Source: Aphis gossypii (lineage: Eukaryota > Arthropoda > Insecta > Hemiptera > Aphididae). From it: 64,000 nucleotides of DNA. The stretch spans positions 16,080,695-16,144,694 of the forward strand of contig NC_065533.1 in the NCBI RefSeq assembly GCF_020184175.1, given 5' to 3'. Both the position numbers and the translations under genes were made by a program. The notes under the pieces are model-generated. The model made no database searches, had not been told where the DNA came from, and was given only the letters and a program-made list of their open reading frames with translations. Positions 14,001 to 29,000 of the stretch are shown here, piece by piece. The number at the start of each line of letters is the position of its first letter. The stretch's first letter is position 1.

Positions 14001-17000
14001 TAATTTTACAATGATATATGTCTTTTTTGTTTGTTTTTGTGTCTATGTACAGCATAACTAGTCGAAAAAATGCTTCAATTTAAAACTTCGGGGGCGGTAA
14101 TAACTGATCTATTGTAAACAATTGTCATTAATTTGTTTATTATACATTTATACGTATGAAAAATAATTATCTATTACGTATTTGTTCAAAGTAGGTGCTA
14201 ATGCTTTAAATTTATTAGATACCTATGTAATATTCGTATCTATATAACTCACTAAAAATCGTTTACAATCAGTGAAAGCCTATAATGTATTACTCTTTAT
14301 TCTCAATACATATACATTTTAACAGTTAGCGTAATGCACCTCATCGGATGTATTGTAGGTTGTATGGTTTATTTAATATTTTTTTTTTTATAACTATTTA
14401 CAAACCATATTTTTAAAAAAAGTATAATTTTAACAGTTGTTGATAAGTTATTAAAAAAATAATTTATTATACACTACACCTTCGATCCAATAATTGATCA
14501 TCAGAACTAGAACATTTTTAACAAAGAATTAAAAATACTTTTTATTTCCGTACGGGACTTGGTTAAACAAACCAATAAATGAATATTGTACCATCACTCT
14601 ATTGTAATATCATTGCAATGTTTTCACAAATTTGGCCAACGAGGATGATGACAATTAATTTTGCACGGCGGAGATCCATAGCGGTCTCGCACATTTATCA
14701 ACAATTAATTTCGGTACATACTGAGTCAACTCCGATTATTTACACTGTTGAGGTCGGAATGAAATTGAATTCAGATTTATGAACAGGGATGGATAATCCC
14801 CGTTATCGCATTTCGCTCACTTTTGTCAGTTACCTATTTTATTAAATTATATGTTTGCAGCGGTAGTACATGCATTGAGTATAAAATATATATTATCACC
14901 CATATACACGCCGACAATAATTATTCATAATTTCGACTTCCCCATCATAGTGACACGTCTATCATAGCCGTGGCAGTGGAGATCGATTATTATTATTCAA
15001 CTTTAAACTTGTCACGAAATGTTCAAAATGATAACGAAACGTCAACGGTTAGAGTAGAGGTACTTGCCTATAATATATTATTATTGAAATGAATAATTTT
15101 AACATTAGTGACCATCGAAATGTAATATTAATATATTTTATGAATATTTATTTACACACCTATGCGGATATGTGTAACCTGGCCATTGAATTAATACGGG
15201 TTTATCACTGAGTTAACATTTAATACATCTATTACATAGTAACTATCCAATTACGAAGTACCTACACACGATTCCATAGACCTTATATTTGCAGAGTATG
15301 AATAGTAATGCTCGACTCTTATTATAGGTACTGTGTAGCAAAGCGGTTACATTCTTTCCCCCTTTTGTTGATATTGACAACGTACATATTTTTTTTACCA
15401 TAATGCAGGTTCAGGACTGACTTTTAATTTGGACAAGCTATAATTAATAACTTGTTAGTTGATTTTAATTTCGTTACCAAAATTGCTATTAAAATTATTC
15501 ACAAATGTTTTGTTTGCTTGCATAATGAATCGAATCACTAAATTGTATTAAAACGTAAATAAATTAAAAGTAATCCACACTGATAAACGAAAATTATTTC
15601 AACAACAAATAGACTAGGTACTCTTATCTGAATGCAACTATTAATGTAACATTTTGCATACCACAACCGACACAACCTATTTAATGTTTCATTCATTTTA
15701 AGAATTTCCATTTGTTTTATCACAAAACAAATAGAAGTGTTCAAAATTATTAAGCAGACGTAACCCGCTCGGGTTTTAAAGTTATATTATGAAACGTGGT
15801 AATAAACAAAAAACCATATCGGATACAAGCACCGGCTGTGTTTGGCACTATTGTCGTCTCGTTTTGCTCACGTTTGCAGAATATTAAACCTGAGGGCAAT
15901 AATAAATTATCACATTCCAGAAACGATTCTGGTCGGATCCCTGTTTAAATTGCTTGCTGACATTTATTTAGAAAATATAAATTTTTGAACCATTATCATA
16001 AATGGTAGTTATATACTTTTTAATGTTATTAATAGTAGTAATAAAATAGATTAAAAATGAATAGGTAGTTAGAATTTCGAATACCAGGTAATTATACAAT
16101 TTGAAAATAGTAATTGTTACATTACTTTCATGAGTTTCATTGGACGAATTTGACCGAAATAGTAAAAATTTTACAAGTGAAGCAAATAAATAAATAATTT
16201 AATAATAATCGAAAATTTCAACGCTTACCAATTTAGGTATATAATTATTAATTAATAAAAAGAATCCATTTAACTTTGAAATATGATAGAATTAATACTG
16301 CTTATTAGCAGTACAAACATAATATGTCAGAATATACATTTTAAAATTTGAAAGAGATTTAAGGTTTTTTTTTTTTATTAATTATTATAAAAGTATTTTA
16401 CTATACATAATATTTACATCAATTGTGTTCATTATTCAAATGAAAACAAAATTGTGTAACAATTCAGAAAAAATCATAAAATTAAGTACTACAAATAAGC
16501 TCTAGAAAAACTAACCGTAAATAATAGAAAAAAAAACAAAAATCATTAAATCATAAACACTCATACTTAAGCAGTAATAAAACATAATTTTAAAACTAGC
16601 AACAATAATTGTTTCAATGTAATTTGTTCTAAATCTTGGTACATGATATAAAATAAATAAATACACACTTCTTTACTTCATATATATATATTGTTTTTGA
16701 ATTTATAATATTGGCTGATGCTTTTTTGATTAACTTCAATCCGTTTTTACAAAAAAATCTCAGAACATTGCGTAATAAAAAAATCCCATGTGTGAATCTG
16801 ACCTTATATACGTCCCTAGTGTTATCTATAACCAGTTTACTGTACTTGGATCAAACGTGATGAATAATTCTTAGGTCCACGCAGTAGAATAATAATGTAT
16901 TCGGTCGAAACGCATTTCCATTCCGTCGCGGTGTGCTGCAACTAGGAGGGTAGTTGAACGCGAGGCAATCAATAACCCACAGCCGCAAGGAAAACGGCGT

Positions 17001-20000
17001 ATAGCTCGCAGCGTTTCGGTCCATCCTTCGTGAAAACTCGCACCCTCACAACTTCTAGTCTACCCACACTCCAAAAAAACTCATCACTAAAGGGCTCTGA
17101 AACATTTGACACATCGTTTCGGTCATTTCGGGGGTCGGGGAGGAGGCCGAGAGAGAGCAGACACGATCGGCCAACGGTGCAATTACGTACGTATATACCT
17201 ACCGCAAGTGTATACGTTAAGGGTAAGTGCCATGTCAACGGTCGCCGTTACGGTTCTGTCAATTGCACCCTTACAATGCACGTACGCACGTTTCCTCTCT
17301 CCATCTCCGGATTAATTACGACCGCTGCTGTTGGCATGCCATTATTATTACTGTTGTTGTTGTTGTTGTTTCTGTTTTCAATTATTATGTTGTTGTTATT
17401 ACTGTTGTTGTTGTTATTGTTTGCTGTTGTTATTTCTAGGTGACGGCCCAGCATATGTCTGACGCCGGTTTATTGACGCCAGCCAACTAATATGAGGTAC
17501 AGCATTAGTGACGTTTGATAATTTAAACGCGCGATATTCAAAATGTTGATGAATGAACGTCAAATTATTTTTTTAGTGAGGCTTTGGTGAAGTCAAAAAA
17601 AAATATTGTCAATCATAAATAATAACACTATATAATAAACTATTCTAATAAATGTTTAGTTCATAAAAAATTATTTATTATTAGAAGTCAGCTATACGTC
17701 TAGTTTAACATATCACTCTGAATTCTCTATAAATCAATCCACAAAGGATAAATTTATTATCTCAATTTATCCATGGATAAATAAAAAAATATACAATATA
17801 AAGAAAAAATAAAATACAATGAGAAATTAATGATGATTTTTCAACCATAGAATTGATTGAGTTTGGGGAATAATCTTTGTTTTGTCTGCAGTTATACACG
17901 ACATTTTTGCGTTACTGTCAGTAAATATTATATTTTACCCAAAATGCTAATATATTATTGTGGTTAACCAATCCATAATCTAAATACATTTTTACTTAAA
18001 AGTCTATTCAAGTAAAAGCAAATACACAGTTGTATAATAAAATCATTATTCTGCTTATTCAACGTTATCGGTTGGAATGTTGGATTTAATTTAATTCGGC
18101 ATATTAATTTAATTGTTTTAATTAAAGTTTAATGCCAAACAGGTAACCAATTGAAGAATGCGTGATGTAAATGTTATTTACGAGTGTATCAAATGTAATT
18201 TAAAACTATATATCTGCCAGACGACCGACATAGTTTATTATGGACTTCACAAAAAATGTACGACCCACGCCATTGTTGATTAAAATAAGAATTAAACTCG
18301 AGATTCAAAGATACTTTCACGCCCTTAACTCAAAATAATAATAAAAGTTATAAAATGCACAAACGTGTATACAGTAGATTTCTATTACCGGAGAAACCAC
18401 AGTGATTAATATATAAATCGGTGTAGGTATAATATTTAGGTGTCTATAATGATGGTTTATAAAATAAAAACAATAAAATCATAATAATGTATAAATACCA
18501 ATGGGCAATGACGTTAGTATACAATTATTTTGTATAAAAAAAAGAAAACATAGAAAACTATTTATTACATATTAAAAGTACTAAATGTGATAAGACTATT
18601 AGGTAGGTATAATATGAATAAAATATTGATTACTATTCCGTCAGTCTTAAATTCTAGGTAGCTAAGAAATGCTGATAATTTGAGCTGTTGTACAATTTTA
18701 ATATACGCTCTCATCGCTCACCTAAGAACTTAAACTTATGTCATATATTTTATTATTTGTTTTAAAGAATATGTAATAATATATCTGAATCTCAAATCCT
18801 TCCATCAGAAATTTCGGCTATATATTAGATGAAAATATTTTAAGAATGTCGAAATAAGTGATTTGAAAACTATTTGCATGGCGTGTTAAAACGATAAACA
18901 GATATACATGGATTTATTAAGTGTATTTCAAATTTCTGATGTCATAATCAAGTAATTAATATTTAAAAATGTATATATTAAAGAAAACCAAAACAAATGT
19001 AATACAATAATAGATAATAATGATTTAATAGTTCAAACTGTGTTAAATAATGTATACTTTAAATATTTTCGGATATATGTGATATGTATAAGTTTATGTT
19101 TTTAATTTTAATTCAAAGTAAAGTTAATAATATGATTGTAAATAATATTTATGTGTTTTTGATATGTATATCATATTTTTAGTTGTTTGATAAAAATGTA
19201 TCATGTTTCTAAAAGTAAAAATTGATGTAGCATCTTGTATTTGATCCCTATATATATCATTTTGGTAAGACTTTTGATGTTTAAATAAATTATTCAAATT
19301 TATTTATTTATTTTTTAAAAATAATAATGTAGACTTATATATATATACTGGATAAGGCAAACTAGATTTAAATTCGAGAAGTATAATTTAAATACTTGTC
19401 TATATATTTTCATTTATATACCGTTTTACTCCAATGATTATAACGACGTATTTAAGAGTGTATTTTTGTTAGGAATAAAAGAAATAATTATTGAGATATC
19501 AAAAATAACTAACATTTACGTTTCAGATTTAAGCAAAAAATTCAATTTTATAAAAATAAATATATTTAGATGATATAATTACCTCAATACCGACGTGCGT
19601 GAATATTAAATTTAAATATTTAAATAATTTCATAATTCACATAATAATAGTATATTTATATAATCGGATATATTTTAACTTATCTTGTATTATTTTAATA
19701 AATTCACAAATTATCTACTAAATTTATTTAAACAACGAATTTTAAAAAAGCTGAAAAGTAAAATTTTAAATAAGTAGGTAATTACATTTCAAACAATAAC
19801 ATGTGTAATATAGTAAAATATTTATTTTTTTATCTTTATTCGCAATATTATAAATACTGGTATAAACATTAAACACTCACAACGAGAAACTAACAACATA
19901 CCTACGATAATAGTTATAGACAAAATTCAATATTGAAAAATACAAAGAAAAAAATTTTAAAATGGAATGTAAGGTGAAAGATTATTCAGTAAAAAACATA

Positions 20001-23000
20001 GATAACCCCCAAAACGGAATATTTATTTCTTATTAGATTGGGTTTTCGAGTATACGATTCGTGATACCTAACGTAATCGTTTTAAACTGGCCTGACAAGT
20101 AAACCAAGTGGAGACAGCCGTAGAAATAGAAGATAAATTGAAAAGCTTTGTTGAATAAAATGTAATCTTTTATACCTATATTTAAGACTAGCTCATATGG
20201 CTTTGAACTTACTATTATTTTCGAGTTCTCAAACACATTATTTACGAAAATAAAATTAAAAATTATTTCTTGACAAGAAATAAATTTATACCTACTTTCA
20301 AATTAATATCTTAAATTATTATCCATACGAAAACTTTAAAAAAAAAAAAAATTAATAAATTTATTAGTAGGTACCTAGTGATTTATTATTGTATGAAAAA
20401 ATCCATATTCACGTTCCGTTAGATTTTAATAATATTTTAATGTATTTAATGTTGGAAAATAGTAAAAATACATTATTATTGTTACATTTATTATTTTTAC
20501 TTCACCTTAAACTGATAGATTTTAAACGTATGAAATTTATTAACAGTGCAATATTTGTTTGTAATGAACTTCGTCGAATAGAGCAACTAAGTTAAGATTT
20601 TTGGATGTTATCCAAAAAAGCGACAAAAAGCCAACAAATACTGATTCGTTTGCAAAAAAAAAAAATTGAATTATTTAATAAAATTGGAATGTTTCCATAT
20701 AAATAAAATCAGAAGCAGGAAAAACAATCAAAATAAAATGACCAATTGAAAAAAACCGAATTAAAGAAAATACATGTTATTTAATAGTTTATTAAAACAA
20801 TAGGTAATCATGAAAAAAATAAATTAGGTACTTTAAAAATATTTTTTAGCTGTGCTGTTTCAAATTCATCTAGTGTTACATTAATTTGAAAATCAGTGAA
20901 TAATAATTGTATGTTTTTTTATTAATGTAATTTCTACGTTGGATTCACATAAAGTCAGAGATGTATTAACTTCAGGTAATTCTAACAAATTTCTTCTATT
21001 GAATTATTGATATTCATAAATAATTTTTTATCCATTAAAGTTGATTGTGCTGTTAAATACCTATTATAAAATAATAAATACATAACCATATTTATATTAA
21101 ATTTATTTTATTTATTATGGACCTATAAGACGAATTACAAGAAAAAATGTAGCATTACATTTTCAAAACGTATAACTAAGTGACAACAATCTGAATAAAA
21201 TTAGAAGATTAGAATATAACAATGACTAATAAAAAATATTAACAACTTTTTTAAGAAAAAAAACAAAAAAAAAAATGTGGGTACCGCTCTGCTGTACATT
21301 AGGTGCCTTGTGGATCACTATTATATACTATAGAAGTGTTAAATTTGAATCCAATGATAGGTATCATAATTGTATACGAAAAACGATTCTGGGCGTAGAT
21401 AATTTGTCAGCTTAGGATAAAATTTCCAGTGGTTGGGGAAAAAGGTAGTTTATGTTTTAATGGCTTGAATACAAACACCATTTAAGTCCTTTTATAATTA
21501 TTGTAAGCCAAACTTATGAAAAATCTTGTATTAAATTTTCAACTCGTAGCTACCTATGCAAAAATTTTTATGAATTATACTTACAAAATAATTTGCAAAT
21601 ATTTATGATTTTGTCAATATTTGAACTTCAAATGTCAATAAAATGTATTGTAATGCTTTGTATCATATATACAAATGTATTCTTATAATTCTTGAATCAC
21701 CATAAGATTAACTCATGAGGAACTTTGTATTAAACTATCAAGTATTTTGACTGGGCTAAATTTTTTATCAATATAAATAAAAAAAAACAAATATTTTAAA
21801 TGACTATAAATAATATTAAAATAAACAAAATATTTTGAAAGTTCAACCGTGTGGAGAAAATTCCAATCTAACTAACTGGTGAAATTTTCAAGTATCTACG
21901 ACTTATACTTTTTGAATTATAACAAATATTTAAATTCGATTGAAGATAAATCGTTATCGTTACGTGATTTCGTAAAAATGTAAAATTCAAACACACATAA
22001 AATTTTTCCTATAATGATGCTTTGAGTTTTCTCTATAGCTGCTTGAAGGGATACTTGGATAAAACTTAGTGTTGAATTTTTTAACCTTAGATATAAACAC
22101 AAATATTTTTATAATTTTTCAATTATAAAATTATTTGCAAATTTTCGTGATTTTGACATATTTCGTAACAATTTGAACTATAAACGCTTATAAAAAAAAT
22201 TGTGACATTTTTTTATTGCCACTCAGAAAAATCGAAAGTTGTAGTTGTCTATAAATAACTCAAAAAAGTCAAACTATTTTGAAATGTTAACTGTTTATAA
22301 ATAGCACTAATATAAACATTTGGTGAAAATTTATATTATTTATAGTGATTAGTTTTTGAGTTTTAACCATATAAAAATTCGATTTGTCGAAAACTGGTTT
22401 TTCAAAATATTTCCGTTTTTCCGTCACTTTTTTTTTGTTTTTCTCGATTTTTTTAAAAACTGTTGAAAAATGTTTACTTTTGACGTGTGTAATGTACCAA
22501 GGATACTTACTTTTCCATAGGAAACCACCCCCGAGGCATTATTTCGACTAGTTATGCTGTACACAGACATAAAAAAAAATATGCATCATTGTAAAATCAA
22601 TACATTCATCACTCTGTTCAGAATCCAAAAAAAAAATGTTTTCCGTTTTAATTTTCCAAATGTATTCCATGAGTAAAATAAAAACAAGGTACTACACGAT
22701 AAGTACCTACGTATAGTTATCTTCAATTAACGAAAGTAAAAAAGCAATTAATTTCGTATAGTATGCTTTTATATAGGAAATTTTTTTATGTACATTATTT
22801 AAGTTGGTAAATTCGACAACATTTCCAACTCAGCCCAGCTAAATTCACTCAAAACATATGAATAAAAGCTAAAAAAAAAACATACATTTCTTGATATTAT
22901 ACGCAATACACATGCCATAATATGTCATAATTATTATTTTATTATTTGTGAGTGTTTTTAATAAGCCAACTGTAAAAGAAAATCTGTTTTATTTGGCGGA

Positions 23001-26000
23001 AAATTAAAAGTCACAGCAGTATTTTTCAACTATTTATACTATTTATTTTTACTAACACAATTTAATAATATTAAATTATTCGACTGATTAATACCGCCTA
23101 CTTTATAACCCAATAAAATGCAATTATGCAATAATTAAATTAATGAAATACGGTATTAGGTTAGGAACCACAAAACTGCAGTGCTCAACTAACTACTATA
23201 CATACATATTACATAAGTAAGAGCTTTTAATTCATATTTAATTATAGTCGAGGGAAAAAATACACACACAAATAATCACAACGGTTTACATTTGATTCTG
23301 TTTAAACATCATTATGTAACTTGCGTCGCGTTCAAACATCAATAAACCATATAATATAACATTGTATAATGTCAATATGTCATATTATATATAGGCAACA
23401 TTATTTGCTCTGTAGTGGTATTTTGGTGAGAGCAAATATCTAGGTACTTATATTTCCTTTTTTTGGTATTTACGAATCTCAAGTATAATAAATTCATGTC
23501 ATATTACTAAATAAATAATTTATACATTTATCAATATTAAAATGTTATCATTTTGTATTGTAAGTAACACGTAATTATATTATTTAAAATCTATGATAAG
23601 CAGGGGCCAATAAATTAATTTTCAATTCCCACCATTGGTATAGAAAGTATTTTTTAAAGTTGTTGATTTCGAGAAAGCTAAACTTGTTTTTATTATTATT
23701 AAGGAATAAGCCCCGACTACTTGATCATTACTGACATTGGATATACATTTTAATAACTATAGTTGGTCATTATATTAATAATAATAATAAAATTGGTTAA
23801 ATATTAATAAAAATAAAACGTTTTGGATTTGCTATGTATAGTATTATAGTGTATTTTGCTAAAATAGTTTTCAAAATGTATTTATTAAATAAAAATGTTT
23901 GTTTGATGACTGTCTTGATCTAGAGAAATGTTTGAAGTTGATTTTATGTGCTATTGTGATATTATTTATTCTTTTGTGCATCGGTTTTATATGTTTGCTG
24001 TCGCTGTTAATAGTATTGGTGAGACGGATTAGAATATTGTTTGCAGTGTTTATTTCAGGAGGGAGATCGGAAAAATGTATACGATATTTTACTTCCCTTC
24101 ATTATTTACTTTTATGGATACCCTCTTGAAATAAACATTGATTGTTTGATAAGTTGATTTTTGGTTATGCATTGCATTTAGTAATTATTTGTTATAACTA
24201 TATTTTAGAGAAAGTTCATCTGTAATTATGAGTGTATTTTTTATTGAGCTACTTTTAAATCAGCTTATTATTTTGATGTTATAAATTTGTTTATTATCTC
24301 ACGTAGTGTTTGGTTTTTGCTGTTTGAAAATAAAATTTATTTTGATTTTTCTGGTGAAAAGGATAAACCTGATTTTTTTATCATTTAGTTAGATTAATTG
24401 AACAGTGAAAGAGCTTGTTTTATATATATATATTTAAGCTTTTGTGTGTAAGTCATACGTAAAGGGACATTTTCGCTAGGTATCTGTTTAATAACAACGC
24501 TGTAGATTGTAATTAAAAATAGTGTGGTGCTAATGAGTAAACTTTGAGGTATTTCATTTTCCAGTATAAATAGCTTTAAGTGAAGTCTATTATTTTCAAC
24601 GTTAAATGGTTTTTCATTTAAGGCCTTTTTTTTATTAATTACTTACATTATATTTCCGATTAGTTCCTTTCTTTTAATTATTATATTGTATTATGAACCG
24701 AATACAATCAAAAGACCATTACTTGAATCTAATCTACTGCGACTTCAGCACATACGTACTGTAGCTAACATACTGACTCGTGGAGATCAAATTATACTTA
24801 TATCCTACCTTTCACCAAACAAGAAGTTCTGCGTTACAAAGCTAGGGGAGCTCTCATTGAGTTGGGCTGTCCACAGCACAAAGACACTTCTGAAATCAAA
24901 CTATCAATGGACACTGATATCCACACGCACTACCAAAATCTCGTACATAGTACGTCAAACAACAGTATGTGCACACATTACATGTAATATCTGTACAGTG
25001 ATTTTATGATATACAATTGCATGCTTAACTATAATGTGTGAATCTCTCAGTCTCTGTCTACCATATGGCCTATGTTAAAAATATGGCTTTGTGCCTACGA
25101 GTTACGACTATCAGTAATTATCATGGGTAAGTGTACCCACACTTGACATTTCCAGGTTTGACGATCTAAACTAAGTTGCTACTGGAATATTCTTACCAGA
25201 GTTCATAGCTCGATGTTTTAAAGCAGATGGCCAAATTCCACTAATTAAAATATTGTTGTATACTTACCTACAAAGTAAATAAGTTTTTAGATTCTGAACG
25301 AAGTGATGAATGTATTGATTTTACAATGGTGTGTGTTTTTTTTTTTTGTTTTTGTGTCTGTGTACAGCATAACTAGTCGAAATAATGCTCCAATTTCAAA
25401 CAATGGGGGTGGTTTCCGATGTAAAAGTGAATATCCTTGGTGCATTATAGAGGTAAAAAGTTAACATTTTCCAACAGTTTTCAAAAAAATCGAGAAAAAC
25501 AAAAAAAAAATGACGGAAAAACGGCAATTTTTACGCAAAACCAGTTTTCGACCAAATCGATTTTTTTTTATGGTTGTAATTCAAAAACTAATCACTGAAA
25601 ATACTTGAAATTTTCACCAAATGTTAATGTCAGTAGTATCCGTATATAGTTAAATTTTGACTTTTTTTGTTATTTATAGACCACTGAAATTTTCGATTTT
25701 TTTGAGAAATTTTTTTTAAAGTGTCGATAAAAAATTTTTGGATGACCAAAAAGTTTTGAAAATTTAATACAAGGTTCCTTATGAGTTGTTTTTAATGTAG
25801 CTAAAAAAAATTAAAAATCGTTAGTCACAATTTTTTTTTATAAGCGTTTTTAGTTCAAATTTTTACGAAATCTGTCGAAAACGCGAAAATTTGCAAGTAA
25901 TTTTGAAGTTGAAAAATCATAAAATTTTTTTCTTTTATAACTAAGTTTTGAAAATTTGGTACAAGGTTCTCCATACATTTTTCTTCAAATATCTGTAAAA

Positions 26001-29000
26001 AAAACTCTACCGGATTCAGACAAAAAAATTTTATGAGTGTTTGAAATTTAAATTTTTACAAAAACCGAGTTAAATAACAGTTTAGCCTCAAATGATTTTT
26101 GATATTTGTTATTATTCAAAAAGTATAAGTCGTAGATACTTGAAAATTTTACCAGTTATTAAGATTCGCGTTTTCTTTACGTGATTTAATTTTCAAAATA
26201 TTTTTTAATATAAGCTGGTTTTTTTAAACCACCTTTTTTACCAACCACTAGAAATTATATCCTAGGCTGACAAATCATCTTCGTTCAGAATCGTTTTTCG
26301 TATACAATGATAACTATCATTGGATTCAAATTTAACACTCCTATAATATATAATAATGATCCATACGGCACCTAATGTACAGCAGAGCGGTACTCACTTG
26401 CCCACTTTTTTTTATTTTTAATGAAAAAGTACTTTTATACAAGTATTATTTTTTACATCCACTTGTCACGTTTACAAGTAAAAATTCACATGGTATATTT
26501 ACTGAGATATTAAAAAACTAGGAAATGGATTGTTTCGAATGCGGCTCTAATAATGTTTTTTGAAATCTATATTGGCTATATTTTATTTCATCACATTATG
26601 GGTTCATAGAATAACTTACATTAATTATTATCTATCGACCAGTTACCATACAATATATAAAGTAAGCTATATCACCGTGATTTTTAATTCCATCGTGTCT
26701 ATACCCATATACTACTAAATAATAATATTATACAAACATCTTTGAGAGTAAAGAGTGATTCAAATTTAAAATATTTACATAAATTTGATAGGTACCTTTC
26801 TTAAGAAATACGAAAACAAGTATATGATTTTAAGAGAATTTAAGCCGAAAAAATACTACTTACGAAATATAACAATAATGTTTGATTTCTAAAATATGAT
26901 AATATTTAAAAAAAAAAAATCATATTTGGAGGCCAATAACAAATTCAAATGCTAAGAAAAGTACAAATTCTTACTCCGGATATTGTTCGTACTATCCTCG
27001 AATTATTAAAAATTAGTTTTAATTGTTTTAAATAATTCTGAAATAGTCTCTGTGACCTAACCTAACCCTGATTGTAGACTTGGCTTCATGGAAGTAAACC
27101 AGTATACGCATTCCGTTGGTAAAATGTTACAACTAATACACCTCACTTTATTTAAGAAGGGTTTATACTCTGTAGTGATTGTTATACATTATCCCGATTT
27201 AATCAGGATTTTTGTGGTTTTAGCCTAGATTTCGAACTGTTTGTTTTACTAAAGCTTATAAGGAAGTATACTTCTACTACTACTACATATTTTTATTGAT
27301 CAGTATGACCTACCCAACCGGAAATCATGTACACACAAAAAGTCCATTCAAATTGTTGGGATCCCTTTTATTTGTTTTCAAGTTAACGTTCGTTAACGTT
27401 TTTGTTGATATTTTTTATACACGCGAATCGGGTTATATCGGGCCATTCTGTTTAAAATGTTAAATAAAATTACTATTTGATGTAGGTTGTACGTACGTAT
27501 GTATATAATATAATATGTGCTTTGTAATCATCATGATTAATTCATTACACTTAACCCAACCCATACACATTTCTCCAATATTACGTGCTATCTGCAATCA
27601 TGTATAGTGTATATTCAAATAGTATTGTTATTTATTTTTTGTATAACTATATAATATCACAATAAAAACTCTTCGAAAACTACAACGTGTAAAAATAATA
27701 TTAGATCTTTAAACACTATAAAGATGTGATATCATGAATAAATGATAAGTATATTGAATTTAAATAAACTAATTTTGTTTCAATAATTTATTTACTTGGC
27801 GATGCATTATTTAGAACAGTATAAAAAGATTAATATTACAATTTTTTAAATAATAATAAGTTATATTTTAATAGTCCATCGCCTTTAATTATTTTGTTCA
27901 TCACACTTTGTTTTTTAAAGAAATAATTTCTCGCCGAGTAAATAAATTATTGAAACAAAATTAGTTTACTTATTAAGTTCAATATACTTTGTATTTATTC
28001 ATTATATCATATCTTTATAGTGCTTAAAGATCTAATATATTTTTTTAACTTAGCCATTTTTACACGTACTTTACGAAGGGTTTTTGTTGTGATATCACTT
28101 ATTTTTATCTATCTATTTATCCATGGCAACGGCGACGCTAGAAACAGCTGCCGTGATTCTGAATTTAATAAAAATTTCCATGAAAAAATTCGCATTTTTC
28201 ATTTATAACTGAATTTCTAAAAGTACGATTTTGATGATTTTTACAAAAGCACGCGATACACAATATTTCTGATATTTTAAAGTTTACCAAGAGTTAATTG
28301 ATAAAGTAGAAAATTAATTATGTCGTATAAAAAATTTATCTGTATTTTACACAGTTTAAATAGACAACTCCTGCTTCGATATACTATACACTAGGGGCGG
28401 CCAAGCAGTCGATCGTGGACAATTTTAAAGTCGATCATGTAAGAATTTATTTTTAGGGCCACGCGTTCTATATGTTTCTTAATAATTATAATTATTCAAT
28501 GATAAAAAAAAATTTTCTATAGAAGTCGATCCTCAAAAGTGAAGTATTTTTTTAGTAGATCGTGACCAAAAAAAGTTTGGCCACCCGTGCTATACTACAC
28601 ACACCGTTGTGCAGTTATTATTTTGTTTTTTTTTTACTTAGCTCGCGCCACAACCGTGGTGCTGGATATTATATTTAATATTTAAAAATATCTAAATTCA
28701 TGTATACAATAAACGCTTTCAGTTTTTAATTTTTTTTATAAACTATTATATATTTATTTTAGGATCATTTTTTAGGAAATATTATTTCTGTTTATTTAGA
28801 TTTAGTTAAGACAATTGATACTATTGAACATATTATATTAAAACAAAATATTAAAAATGTTGGTATTAAAGGACCAGATTAAAAGTTATTATATGTTTAT
28901 ATCTATCAAATAGAAAACATCAAGATAAAATAAATAATTCCCAAAACACTTTTATAAAGTGGAGTCCATCAGGGGGGACTTTATTATATCTCACACACTC

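Noticed and set aside
17030..17443. 137-codon open frame ending in polyleucine, with apparent membrane segment
   Set aside because: The hydrophobic part is a TTG/TTA microsatellite read in one frame; the other strand reads it as polyasparagine. The first half shows no known motif and overlaps competing open frames.
23899..24129. 76-codon hydrophobic frame that looks like a membrane protein
   Set aside because: The region is T- and G-rich on this strand, which by itself yields Leu, Ile, Val and Phe codons. No splice sites or homologues recognised.
27055..27070. cctaacctaacc, like the insect telomere repeat TTAGG
   Set aside because: Only two complete units; far too few for an interstitial telomere tract.
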